Positions 45,935 through 53,781 of a DNA stretch of 64,000 bases are shown one piece after another. The position numbers were made by a program, and so were the translations under genes. Under the pieces are notes generated by a model. It worked only from the letters and a program-made list of their open reading frames with translations. It made no database searches and had not been told where the DNA came from. Within the stretch, counting starts at the first letter, position 1; every line of letters begins with the position of its first letter. Source of the stretch: Acinetobacter lwoffii (GTDB lineage Bacteria; Pseudomonadota; Gammaproteobacteria; Pseudomonadales; Moraxellaceae); NCBI RefSeq assembly GCF_024129435.1, contig NZ_JAMXXN010000011.1, positions 1 through 64,000 on the forward strand. Direction: 5' to 3'.

Positions 45935-46696
45935 ATGGAAAATAGGGAATTTAAAGATCATTTCTCCCAGCAGTCACAGGATTATGCCTTGTTTCGTCCG
46001 CATTATCCGGATGCATTGGGAAAGCTATTGGCAGAGCTGTCACCAAGTACTAAATTGGCTGTAGGTGTCGGCTGTGGTTCTGGACAGCTTTCAGAAGTTT
46101 TGGCGAATTACTTTGATCAGGTGCTTGCTATTGATGCGAGTAGTGAACAGATTGCCCAAGCCAAACCGCATCCAAAAATTCAGTATGGTAAGGCGCTCGC
46201 TGAAGAGATCCCGTGTGCTGACCATAGTATTGATCTGATTTCGGTGGCTCAAGCAGCGCATTGGCTGAATCTCGAAAAATTCTACGCAGAAGTCCGTCGT
46301 ATTGCTAAACCCAATGCCATTCTGGCTTTAATTAGCTATGGCGTATTCAGTGTGGATGAGCCGCATCTGAATCATTATTTTAAGCATTTTTATGAAGTCA
46401 CGCTTGTACCGTACTGGCCGCCTGAACGTCGCCATGTAGATGAAGGATATAAAAATCTACCATTTCCATTTCAGGAAATTTCGATTGAGCCACCTGTATT
46501 AGAGGTTGAATGGAACTTTTATCAGTTAATAGGTTATATGAGTACCTGGTCAGCCGTGAAAGCTGCCACTAAAGCACTCGGACATAATCCACTGAACGTA
46601 CTGGCAGATGCCTTATTGCCAGAATGGGAAGATCCAGAATTGCCCAGAGTCATTCGATGGCCATTATCAGTGCGTGCGGGGCGTATAATCGTTTAA
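45935..46696 (+). CDS. Class I SAM-dependent methyltransferase
   Basis: 253-aa Rossmann-fold methyltransferase of the Methyltransf_11 type. The SAM motif I is VGVGCGSGQL (residues ~43-52; most relatives have DVGCGTG), motif II ends in AIDASSEQI with Asp67, and the post-motif LISVAQAAHWL resembles trans-aconitate/TAM-like enzymes of small-molecule metabolism. Substrate unknown. Monocistronic by context, ~130 bases after paaY. Confidence 0.85.
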   Translation: MENREFKDHFSQQSQDYALFRPHYPDALGKLLAELSPSTKLAVGVGCGSGQLSEVLANYFDQVLAIDASSEQIAQAKPHPKIQYGKALAEEIPCADHSIDLISVAQAAHWLNLEKFYAEVRRIAKPNAILALISYGVFSVDEPHLNHYFKHFYEVTLVPYWPPERRHVDEGYKNLPFPFQEISIEPPVLEVEWNFYQLIGYMSTWSAVKAATKALGHNPLNVLADALLPEWEDPELPRVIRWPLSVRAGRIIV

Positions 46697-46756
46697 AAAA
46701 ATATTAGAGCTAGAATCTGTTTATTGAACAATGAATTGAATATTCACGGCTCAGAA

Positions 46757-47566
46757 TTATCGCCCTAGAATCATTTCCAGCACAAATTTAGAACCAATAA
46801 AACCCAGTGCCAGCAAGCCAAAACCGAGTAGGGTAAAGCGCACAGCTTTTTGGCCACGCCAGCCAAACTTCCAGTGTCCAATTAATAGTGAACCGTAAAC
46901 AAGCCAGGAAATGATACTGAACGCCGTTTTATGTGCCAGATGCTGAGCAAAGAAATTGTCGATAGTAAAAAAGCCAAAGCCCAAAGCGAGGGTAAGTAAA
47001 ACAAAACCGGTCATCAGCATATCAAACAGCAATGATTCCATGTCTTGATAAGAGGGTAGCAAACTGACCCAAACGCGGCGTTTTTGCTTCTTTTTCAGCT
47101 CACGATCCTGAAAGCGTAAAATTACGGCCTGAATGGTCGCCATGAGCAATACCGCATAAGCAGACAAAGACAAAATAATATGAATATCCAGACCCAAAGA
47201 GTTTTGTGCGATGATTTTTGCAGGCTGAGTAAACACAAAGCCGAGGATCAAACCTGTGGCAGCTACTGGAATTCCGATCAGATTCAGGGCGATAATTGGA
47301 CGATAAGTACTGTAAATAATGCTGAGTAATAGCATTAGACCGGAAGTAAAGGAAAACAGGGCAAAGACATCATAATTGATGCCCAGCGGGGTGTGCATAT
47401 CACCATACAAGACCAGCGCATGCAAGCCCAGTCCAAGCAGGGCAGTTAGCGAGACAAACCATTGATTAGGAGCACGTTTAGACATTAAATGAATGAACAG
47501 ATACCAGAAGGAAGCGGTATAAGCGACTAATGCTAAGATCGTATAAACCAAGGGGAGGCTAACCAT
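46757..47566 (-). CDS. Cytochrome c assembly (CcsA/YpjD-like) inner-membrane protein
   Basis: 269-aa protein with about eight membrane helices, matching the CcsA/HemX/YpjD group. Conserved membrane histidines typical of haem-handling proteins are seen in LGLHALVLYGDM (His49), GLDIHIILSLSAYAVL and AHKTAFSIISW. The gene stands divergently next to ffh, the same neighbourhood as E. coli ypjD. YpjD proteins are linked to cytochrome maturation or membrane homeostasis, but the precise role is unknown. Confidence 0.88.
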   Translation of the reverse strand: MVSLPLVYTILALVAYTASFWYLFIHLMSKRAPNQWFVSLTALLGLGLHALVLYGDMHTPLGINYDVFALFSFTSGLMLLLSIIYSTYRPIIALNLIGIPVAATGLILGFVFTQPAKIIAQNSLGLDIHIILSLSAYAVLLMATIQAVILRFQDRELKKKQKRRVWVSLLPSYQDMESLLFDMLMTGFVLLTLALGFGFFTIDNFFAQHLAHKTAFSIISWLVYGSLLIGHWKFGWRGQKAVRFTLLGFGLLALGFIGSKFVLEMILGR

Positions 47567-47704
47567 GTCAAACCTTTTTAAGGGTGATGAATATTCATTT
47601 ATATAAATTCGCTGCGAACTACAGTATCCTATAGCATTCTATGCATAAATTTTCTATTTTAAGAAACAATTTTTTGCTCATGGCTATTTTAAGCGGATTT
47701 TGCA

Positions 47705-49111
47705 ATGTTTGATACCTTAACAGAACGACTCACGCAGAGTTTAAGAAATGTTACTGGCTCAGGGCAGCTAACCGAAGACAATATTAAAGATACGTTACGT
47801 GAAGTGCGTATGGCGCTTCTTGAAGCCGATGTTGCGTTACCTGTAACTCGTGAATTCATCGCGAAAGTTAAGGAAGAAGCATTGGGCCAGGAAGTGATGA
47901 CTCAGTTATCTCCTGGGCAGGCTTTTGTCAAAATCGTTCATGACGAATTGACCAAAATGATGGGCGAGGCCAATGAAAGCCTCGACCTCGCTGCAAAACC
48001 ACCTGTAGTTGTCCTGCTCGCAGGCCTGCAGGGTGCAGGTAAAACAACAACTGCAGCAAAACTTGCACGTTTCTTACAAGAACGTCAAAAGAAAAAAGTC
48101 GCGATGGTCTCTGCCGATGTGTATCGTCCAGCTGCGATCAAACAGCTACAGACTGTCGCGGGTGAAGTCGGTGCGATTTTCCTGGAATCTAGCGCAGACG
48201 AAAAACCGATTACGATTGTGAATCGCGCGATTGAACAGGCAAAAATCCAATTTGCCGATGTGCTGATTGTCGATACGGCAGGTCGTTTGCATATCGATGA
48301 TGACATGATGGGTGAAATCAAAGAGCTGCATGCAGCGATTAACCCGACTGAAACCCTGTTCGTGGTCGATGCCATGACCGGTCAGGATGCGGCAAACACC
48401 GCCAAAGCATTTAATGATGCCTTGCCTTTAACTGGTGTGATCCTGACCAAAACTGATGGTGATGCGCGCGGTGGTGCAGCGCTTTCAGTACGCGCGATTA
48501 CCGGCAAGCCAATCAAATTCTTGGGTATGGGTGAGAAACTCGATGCCTTGGAGCCATTCCATCCTGAGCGTGTTGCACAGCGTATTCTCGGTATGGGTGA
48601 TGTACTTTCTTTGGTCGAAGAACTTGAACGCAAGGTCGACAAAGAAAAAGCCGAAAAAATGGCGAAAAAACTGCAAAAAGGCGGCAGCTTCAACTTTGAA
48701 GACATGCTGATGCAGTTTGAGCAGATGAACAAGATGGGCGGCATGATGGGCTTCCTGGACAAACTTCCTGGCATGAGCAATGCCGGTCTGCAAGATGCGT
48801 TGGCGCAAGCCAATCCTGAAAAGCAGGTCAAGAAAATGGAAGCGATTATCCAGTCGATGACTATCAAAGAGCGCCGTAACCCGGACTTGATGAACCCAAG
48901 CCGTAAAAAACGTATCGCAGCAGGTTGTGGTATGGAAGTGGCAGAAGTCAACAAGCTGATCAAGCAACATGCCCAAATGGCCAAGATGATGAAAAAATTT
49001 GCCAATCCATCCGGTATGGCAAAAATGATGAAGTCACTCGGCGGCTTGCAGAAACAGTTTGGCGGCGGCGGTGGTATGGGTCCATTGTTCGGCGGCAATG
49101 ACAAGAAATAA
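47705..49111 (+). CDS. ffh: Signal recognition particle protein Ffh (SRP54)
   Basis: 468-aa GTPase that with 4.5S RNA delivers nascent membrane proteins to FtsY. The N domain is followed by the G domain with P-loop GLQGAGKTTTAAKLA (residues ~107-121), DTAGRLHIDDDMM and TKTDGDARGGAALS. The C-terminal M domain is Met rich (MGGMMGFLDKLPGM) with the RNA-binding helix NPSRKKRIAAGCG. The gene ends in a Gly/Met tail. A long minus-strand open frame across it is only an antisense shadow. Confidence 0.98.
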   Translation: MFDTLTERLTQSLRNVTGSGQLTEDNIKDTLREVRMALLEADVALPVTREFIAKVKEEALGQEVMTQLSPGQAFVKIVHDELTKMMGEANESLDLAAKPPVVVLLAGLQGAGKTTTAAKLARFLQERQKKKVAMVSADVYRPAAIKQLQTVAGEVGAIFLESSADEKPITIVNRAIEQAKIQFADVLIVDTAGRLHIDDDMMGEIKELHAAINPTETLFVVDAMTGQDAANTAKAFNDALPLTGVILTKTDGDARGGAALSVRAITGKPIKFLGMGEKLDALEPFHPERVAQRILGMGDVLSLVEELERKVDKEKAEKMAKKLQKGGSFNFEDMLMQFEQMNKMGGMMGFLDKLPGMSNAGLQDALAQANPEKQVKKMEAIIQSMTIKERRNPDLMNPSRKKRIAAGCGMEVAEVNKLIKQHAQMAKMMKKFANPSGMAKMMKSLGGLQKQFGGGGGMGPLFGGNDKK

Positions 49112-49121
49112 GTTTTGTTTT

Positions 49122-49150
49122 AAAAAAAGGCGCAATATGCGCCTTTTTTT
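49122..49150 (+). terminator. Intrinsic terminator after ffh
   Basis: Stem AAAAAAAGGCGCA / TGCGCCTTTTTTT with an ATA loop, 10 bases after the ffh stop. Confidence 0.9.
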
Positions 49151-49262
49151 ATTGCGAATAAATAGTCAAACCGGTTTAAACAAAACAACATTTACTTACC
49201 CAAAATAAAAATCCGATCAGGCAGACTCGGGAATATCAGCACAAAATAAAGAGAAATTTCAA

Positions 49263-49829
49263 ATGAACCAAGTAATTGTCGTACATGGTTATACTGCAAG
49301 CCCGGAAGAAAACTGGTACCCATGGATTCAGGAAAAAGCCCAACAGGAAAATGTCAGTTTAAAAGTCCTCCGGCTGGATCCATCAACTACACCGACACTG
49401 GACACCTGGGATCAGCAAATGCGTGAACAGATTGATGCAATTGATGAGGACAGTATTTTTATTGCACATAGCTTGGGAACTGTAGCCGCATTACATTACT
49501 TATCCAGAGAATTAAAACAGCAGAAAATTCAGCAACTGGTATTGATCGCGGGATTTAATGGCCGGCTGGGTCGTCTGGATGAAGTAAACCCTTTTATTGA
49601 TGCCGCTGAAATCAATTTTGATTTACTCAAACAACAGGTTGCAGAGCGTGTGGTGATCTACTCCGAAGGAGATGACCGGGTTGCACCAGAATTTAGTCTG
49701 GAACAGGCGGACAGTCTGGATGCCATTGTGGTGAATGCCAAGCATCACGGACATTTTATTGATTCTCAAGGCTGTACTGATTTGCCAGAACTCTGGAAAG
49801 TAATCGAACCTTATCTGATTAAATCTTAA
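49263..49829 (+). CDS. RBBP9/YdeN-type alpha/beta hydrolase
   Basis: 188-aa minimal alpha/beta hydrolase of the RBBP9 (serine hydrolase) family. The N-terminal VIVVHGYTASPEENWYPWI is the family's oxyanion region. The nucleophile is Ser70 in FIAHSLGTVAALHYL, the acid lies in YSEGDDRVAP and the histidine in AKHHGHFIDSQG. The physiological substrate is unknown. It is followed by a second, diverged copy, suggesting tandem duplication. Confidence 0.88.
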   Translation: MNQVIVVHGYTASPEENWYPWIQEKAQQENVSLKVLRLDPSTTPTLDTWDQQMREQIDAIDEDSIFIAHSLGTVAALHYLSRELKQQKIQQLVLIAGFNGRLGRLDEVNPFIDAAEINFDLLKQQVAERVVIYSEGDDRVAPEFSLEQADSLDAIVVNAKHHGHFIDSQGCTDLPELWKVIEPYLIKS

Positions 49830-49873
49830 ATTTAGGCATGTTATTGTATTCGCTAAATTTTAAAATTTAACAT

Positions 49874-49909
49874 GAGATGGTGTTCAAAAAGGCACTTGAA
49901 TTCCATCTC
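49874..49909 (+). other. RNA hairpin between the two RBBP9-type genes
   Basis: The outer arms GAGATGG / CCATCTC (7 bp) and inner arms TTCAA / TTGAA (5 bp) are separated by a symmetric 2x2 internal loop, with loop AAAGGCAC. No T-run follows. Role unknown; it lies about 65 bases upstream of the second hydrolase start. Confidence 0.4.
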
Positions 49910-49973
49910 CAGACTGGTTAAAACTTATTGTTTGTCGACGCAATTTGCGTTCAATGATAATAAGTAAATCACT

Positions 49974-50579
49974 ATGAAAAATATAATAAAGAAAGTCTAT
50001 ATCGTGCCGGATTATCAGGCGACCTCCAATGATCACTGGTATCCGTGGTTCAGTCGCCAGCTTAAAAATGCCGGTTTTGAGTCTAAACGGATTATGCTGG
50101 CCAACCCTTTTCAGCCTGATTTAGAAGAGTGGCAGCAGAATCTGAAACTGCACATTCCGCAGATGGATGAACATACCTTTTTAGTTGCACATGGCCTGAG
50201 TTGCGTCAGTGTTTTAAACTTTTTACAGGAACATTATATTCAGCAGCAACACAAGATCGGCGGCATCATTCTGGTCTCGGCCTTTGATACACCGCTGGTG
50301 GCCTGGTCAGAACTGAATAAAATACTGCAGGCTGTGCGACTCGATCTGAAAAACTTGCCGTATAGCTATAAACGTGCGGTGATGCTGATCTCCAGTAATG
50401 ATCCCTATGTGCCTGCACCGATTTCCTTGCGTTTAGCACATAGCTTGAATGCACAAATTTTTGAGATCAAAAAAGCCGGGCATTTCAACAAGTCCGATGG
50501 CTTTGCCGATTTTCCGCAATTGCTGGACATTATCAAACAGTGTCTGGCAAATGAGCTGCAAAATGTTGCAGGCCTTTAA
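49974..50579 (+). CDS. RBBP9-like alpha/beta hydrolase paralogue lacking the nucleophile
   Basis: 201-aa protein aligning with the preceding gene over its whole length ([50 protein letters not shown]). The nucleophile serine position is Gly74 (AHGLSC instead of AHSLGT), while the acid and histidine are retained. It is thus probably a non-catalytic or altered paralogue, for example a regulatory partner. The frame is intact with no stop, so it is not a simple pseudogene. The 3' end overlaps the convergent coaX by 47 bases. Confidence 0.8.
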   Translation: MKNIIKKVYIVPDYQATSNDHWYPWFSRQLKNAGFESKRIMLANPFQPDLEEWQQNLKLHIPQMDEHTFLVAHGLSCVSVLNFLQEHYIQQQHKIGGIILVSAFDTPLVAWSELNKILQAVRLDLKNLPYSYKRAVMLISSNDPYVPAPISLRLAHSLNAQIFEIKKAGHFNKSDGFADFPQLLDIIKQCLANELQNVAGL

Positions 50580-51273
50580 GCAAAAGATCCGGTTCAATCC
50601 GGGGCTGATACTGGCCGAGATGCTGCGCGAAAAGTGGAGCATCTCCACCAGTTAAAACCAGCTGTGCCGGGAAATCATGCAGGACTTTTTCGATGGTGCT
50701 GAGCAGACCGAGTAGGATGCCATGATGAACAGCATCGATAGTATTCCGTCCAGGATTAAGTTCAGAAAACGCGGCATCGGGAATTTTAATGCCTTTGGTG
50801 TTCTGAATCAGTGCATCGCGCTGCAAGTACAGATTCGGCAGAATAAATCCACCCAAATGTTGTTGTCCTTGCGCCAGATCAATGGTCAGCGCCGTACCGC
50901 AACTAATCACACAATAATTTTCATGCGCTTGCGTCGCCACTGCAAGTACCTGTAACCAGCGGTCAATCCCCAGCTGCGAAGGTTCATCATAACCACAGAT
51001 CAGACCTGCATATTCTGCCTGTACTTGAGCAAAAATCACTGGAATATGCAGGCTTTCTAAAATGCTGAGAATGCGCTCATTATTGATTTTATCTTGCACA
51101 GAGGATAGACCTACCTGATGCAAGCCCAGCGCTTTGAAATGCTGGATCAGGCCAAGTAACAAATCGGCAGGAGACTGTAAATGTAATTCTGCTGCCTGTT
51201 CAATAATCTGATCATGCTTGGTAATCCAGTATTTAAGCCGGGTATTGCCGATATCCAACCATAATTTTTTCAT
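50533..51273 (-). CDS. coaX: Type III pantothenate kinase CoaX
   Basis: ASKHA-fold kinase (246 aa) phosphorylating pantothenate, first step of CoA synthesis, insensitive to CoA feedback and needing a monovalent cation. Motifs: [11 protein letters not shown] (residues 6-16), [15 protein letters not shown] (95-109), [10 protein letters not shown] with the catalytic Asp132, and LTGGDAPLF. An alternative start at 51291 overlaps the birA stop as ATGA, so translation is probably coupled. Homology favours the ATG at 51273. Confidence 0.94.
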   Translation of the reverse strand: MKKLWLDIGNTRLKYWITKHDQIIEQAAELHLQSPADLLLGLIQHFKALGLHQVGLSSVQDKINNERILSILESLHIPVIFAQVQAEYAGLICGYDEPSQLGIDRWLQVLAVATQAHENYCVISCGTALTIDLAQGQQHLGGFILPNLYLQRDALIQNTKGIKIPDAAFSELNPGRNTIDAVHHGILLGLLSTIEKVLHDFPAQLVLTGGDAPLFAQHLGQYQPRIEPDLLLKGLQHFAAHLPDTV

Positions 51274-51287
51274 TGCTGTATGCCTGT

Positions 51288-52043
51288 TCATCCACCGTGT
51301 TTAAGGCGGAGTTGTCCCTGATAAAAGGTCTGGATTCCCTGATCGGTCAAAATCTTGACTGCACCATCGTCCTGAATCCCCAGAAAAGTACCGGAATATT
51401 GCCCTTGCACATCGGTAAATTCAACCGTTTGTTGCATAAATGCAGCCGATCGATTGAAACGCGCCGCCAGGTTTTGACTGCCATAATTAAACCATTGCCC
51501 GGCTTGTTGAATCGCCAGATATAACTGGGCAATCAGCTCGACTCTTGAAGTGCGAGATAAACCCAGCTCGCTCAGGGAACTGACCAGCTGGTCTGGAAGG
51601 TTGGTGGGCAGAGGATCAATATTTAGCCCGACCCCGACCACCACCTGCGTGGTTGAAACCGGCTCGACCAGAATACCGCCCCATTTTCCATGCAGGCTAT
51701 ACAGGTCATTCGGCCATTTTACCTGTAATTCCAGGCCTTTTAGACTTGGCATTTGCAGGATATTTAACGCAATTTCTAGCGCCAGACGACCATCAATGGG
51801 TTTTTGTGTATGCAGCAATGTGCTTAAATAGATATTCCCTTCAGGTGATATCCACTGACGTTGACGCTGTCCACGGCCTTGGGTCTGCACATGACTGCAT
51901 ACCAGAACCTGCTGTACCCCTTTCGTTGCCAATTCGCGCACATCATCATTGGTCGATGTGGTAATCGGTTTGATGAGTAATACTTCCGGGAGTTGGCCTG
52001 CATCGCTTAATCGTTGTTGCAGTTCACGAGTTTCTACATCCAT
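51288..52043 (-). CDS. birA: Biotin--[acetyl-CoA-carboxylase] ligase BirA (no DNA-binding domain)
   Basis: 251-aa class I biotin protein ligase; the N-terminal helix-turn-helix of the E. coli bifunctional repressor is absent. Catalytic parts: STNDD near residue 30, the biotinyl-AMP loop [10 protein letters not shown] (55-64), [16 protein letters not shown] and the VVGVGLNID block, then a C-terminal SH3-like domain. In the GRGRRGR loop of E. coli BirA, Arg118 corresponds to Gln59 here and Gly120 to Gln61. Start 27 bases from the divergent permease start; overlaps coaX by the ATGA junction if the longer CoaX start is used. Confidence 0.94.
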   Translation of the reverse strand: MDVETRELQQRLSDAGQLPEVLLIKPITTSTNDDVRELATKGVQQVLVCSHVQTQGRGQRQRQWISPEGNIYLSTLLHTQKPIDGRLALEIALNILQMPSLKGLELQVKWPNDLYSLHGKWGGILVEPVSTTQVVVGVGLNIDPLPTNLPDQLVSSLSELGLSRTSRVELIAQLYLAIQQAGQWFNYGSQNLAARFNRSAAFMQQTVEFTDVQGQYSGTFLGIQDDGAVKILTDQGIQTFYQGQLRLKHGG

Positions 52044-52070
52044 TTGAATCTAAACGTGGTAAATATCGTT

Positions 52071-52874
52071 ATGGAGTTAATCATATATTTATTGATTGGT
52101 GCAATTGCCGGATTCACCGCAGGCCTGTTTGGGGTCGGTGGTGGTTTGATTATTGTGCCGATCCTGTACATTGTTTTTACCCAGCTTCAGTACGATCCCA
52201 GCGTGATTATGCATATGGCGGTGGGCACTTCCTTGGCAACGATTATTGTGACTTCTATCAGTTCGGTGATGGCGCATCATCAGCGAGGGGCAGTACTATG
52301 GCCTGTGTTTCGTAATCTGGCGCCAGGTCTGATTATCGGTTCTTTCCTAGGTGCGGGGATTGCCGATTATTTATCTGGTCAGGGTTTGCAGTTAATGATT
52401 GGCTTCTTTGCGGTCTGGGTGGCATTTAGAATGTTCAAGGGAGCGCATATCCAGATTGATCCGAATCAAAAATTGCCTTCAACCCCGGTACAAATTGCTG
52501 CAGGTGGTGGAATCGGTGTGGCATCGGCGATCTTTGGGATTGGCGGGGGAAGTCTGACCGTCCCATTTCTGAATCGCTGCGGAATCGTGATGCAAAAAGC
52601 CGTAGCGACCTCTGCGGCTTGTGGATTGCCAATTGCAGTCGCAGGTGCGCTGGGTTTTATCTGGTTTGGTAAACAGGCGCAGGTTACCGTACCAAATACC
52701 ATTGGCTATATTCATATTTATGCCTTTATCGGGATCAGCATGATGAGTTTTTTCACGGCCAAGCTGGGGGCAAAAGTGGCACATCTGCTTTCACCGGCCG
52801 TATTAAAAAAATGTTTTGCTGCACTACTGACTACCGTCGGCCTGTATTTTATTTATCAAGGTTTTATGGCTTGA
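52071..52874 (+). CDS. TauE/SafE-family sulfite/anion exporter-type permease
   Basis: 267-aa inner-membrane protein with about eight helices in two related halves. Each half carries the family Gly-rich motif: AGLFGVGGGLIIVPIL (residues ~17-32) and AIFGIGGGSLTVPFL in the second half. Members move sulfite, sulfoacetate or other organosulfur anions; the substrate cannot be assigned. The start at 52071 fits the family. Its promoter must overlap the birA 5' end because the start codons are only 27 bases apart. Confidence 0.9.
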   Translation: MELIIYLLIGAIAGFTAGLFGVGGGLIIVPILYIVFTQLQYDPSVIMHMAVGTSLATIIVTSISSVMAHHQRGAVLWPVFRNLAPGLIIGSFLGAGIADYLSGQGLQLMIGFFAVWVAFRMFKGAHIQIDPNQKLPSTPVQIAAGGGIGVASAIFGIGGGSLTVPFLNRCGIVMQKAVATSAACGLPIAVAGALGFIWFGKQAQVTVPNTIGYIHIYAFIGISMMSFFTAKLGAKVAHLLSPAVLKKCFAALLTTVGLYFIYQGFMA

Positions 52875-52908
52875 TTTAAACCTTTTAGGTTGAAGTGATT
52901 TACCGTAT

Positions 52909-52938
52909 AAGGAGAATAGATGACTATTCTCCTTTTTT
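52909..52938 (+). terminator. Intrinsic terminator after the TauE/SafE gene
   Basis: Perfect 11-bp stem AAGGAGAATAG / CTATTCTCCTT with an ATGA loop and a T-run. Confidence 0.88.
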
Positions 52939-52968
52939 ATGGCCTTGAGTTGGCTATATAGACATAAG

Positions 52969-52986
52969 ATTGTCTGACAATGTCAA
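52969..52986. promoter_or_regulatory. Two overlapping palindromes upstream of the GntR gene, candidate operator
   Basis: ATTGTCTGACAAT (52969-52981, 6-1-6 perfect) overlaps TGACAATGTCA (52976-52986, 5-1-5 perfect). The TTGTcnGACAA pattern fits the GT-n-AC operator form of FCD-type GntR regulators. The site lies ~90 bases before such a gene, suggesting autoregulation. Confidence 0.55.
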
Positions 52987-53074
52987 AGTATTTATGGATA
53001 AAAACCCGTTTAATAGCAACATAGTCCAAATAAAGGGCTAAACCAGTATCCATAAAAATAAAGACAGGAACGGT

Positions 53075-53770
53075 ATGCCATTAGAACAAGCGCAGAGTTT
53101 GTCTGAGCAGATTGCCAAGCACATTAGCGAACAGATTATCCGCGGTGAACTGGTCGAAGGCGAACGTATACAGGAGCTCAGGATTGCCTCGGAGCTTGAT
53201 GTCAGTCGGGGTTCGGTTCGTGAAGCCCTGCTTTTGCTGGAACGCACCCAGCTGATTGAAATTTTCCCGCGCCGTGGGGCGATTGTCTCGGAAATGTCCG
53301 CCTTGCAGGTGCGTGCCTTATTTGACATGACTTCATTATTGCTCGGGCAGATGGTGCATCGCATGGCGGAAACCTGGCGGGTGCATGAAGCTGAGCGCAT
53401 TCAGCTATTATTAGAACAATTAGAAGCAGAAACCCGCCAAGGACACACTGAAAAGTTTTATGATCTGATCTTTCAGGGCATGGCCCAGCAGCATGAGATG
53501 GTCGGGAATCCTTATCTGATGCGCTACTATCAGGAACTGCTGCCTTCTTTACGTCGGAGCTATTTTTTGACCCTGAATATTTCCAGACGCGAGTTACAGG
53601 AATCTTTCGACTTATTTAAACTGGTCACTGAAGCAATTTTGATACGAAAAACCCATCAGGCCACTTTATTTATGGAAGATTTTTGTCGACACTTGCGCAA
53701 CCTTGTGTTGGAATCTCTGACACGGATGAAACAAATTGAACTCGCGTGGGCCAGACGCTCACGACGTTAA
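53075..53770 (+). CDS. GntR-family (FCD subfamily) transcriptional regulator
   Basis: 231-aa regulator. The N-terminal winged helix (EQIAKHISEQIIRGELVEGERI, ELDVSRGSVREALLLLE, RRGAIVSEMS) is classic GntR. The C-terminal helical FCD-type domain (~85-225) would bind a small organic acid, often with a metal. Effector and targets unknown. A likely operator lies upstream. smc starts 12 bases after its stop, so the two may be co-transcribed, an unusual pairing of a metabolic-type regulator with a chromosome-structure gene. Confidence 0.9.
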   Translation: MPLEQAQSLSEQIAKHISEQIIRGELVEGERIQELRIASELDVSRGSVREALLLLERTQLIEIFPRRGAIVSEMSALQVRALFDMTSLLLGQMVHRMAETWRVHEAERIQLLLEQLEAETRQGHTEKFYDLIFQGMAQQHEMVGNPYLMRYYQELLPSLRRSYFLTLNISRRELQESFDLFKLVTEAILIRKTHQATLFMEDFCRHLRNLVLESLTRMKQIELAWARRSRR

Positions 53771-53781
53771 ATCAGGACATT

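Noticed and set aside
48382..49104. 240-aa minus-strand open frame across ffh
   Set aside because: It is the antisense of the Met/Lys-rich ffh coding sequence, with no homology, no ribosome-binding site and codon usage that mirrors the sense gene.
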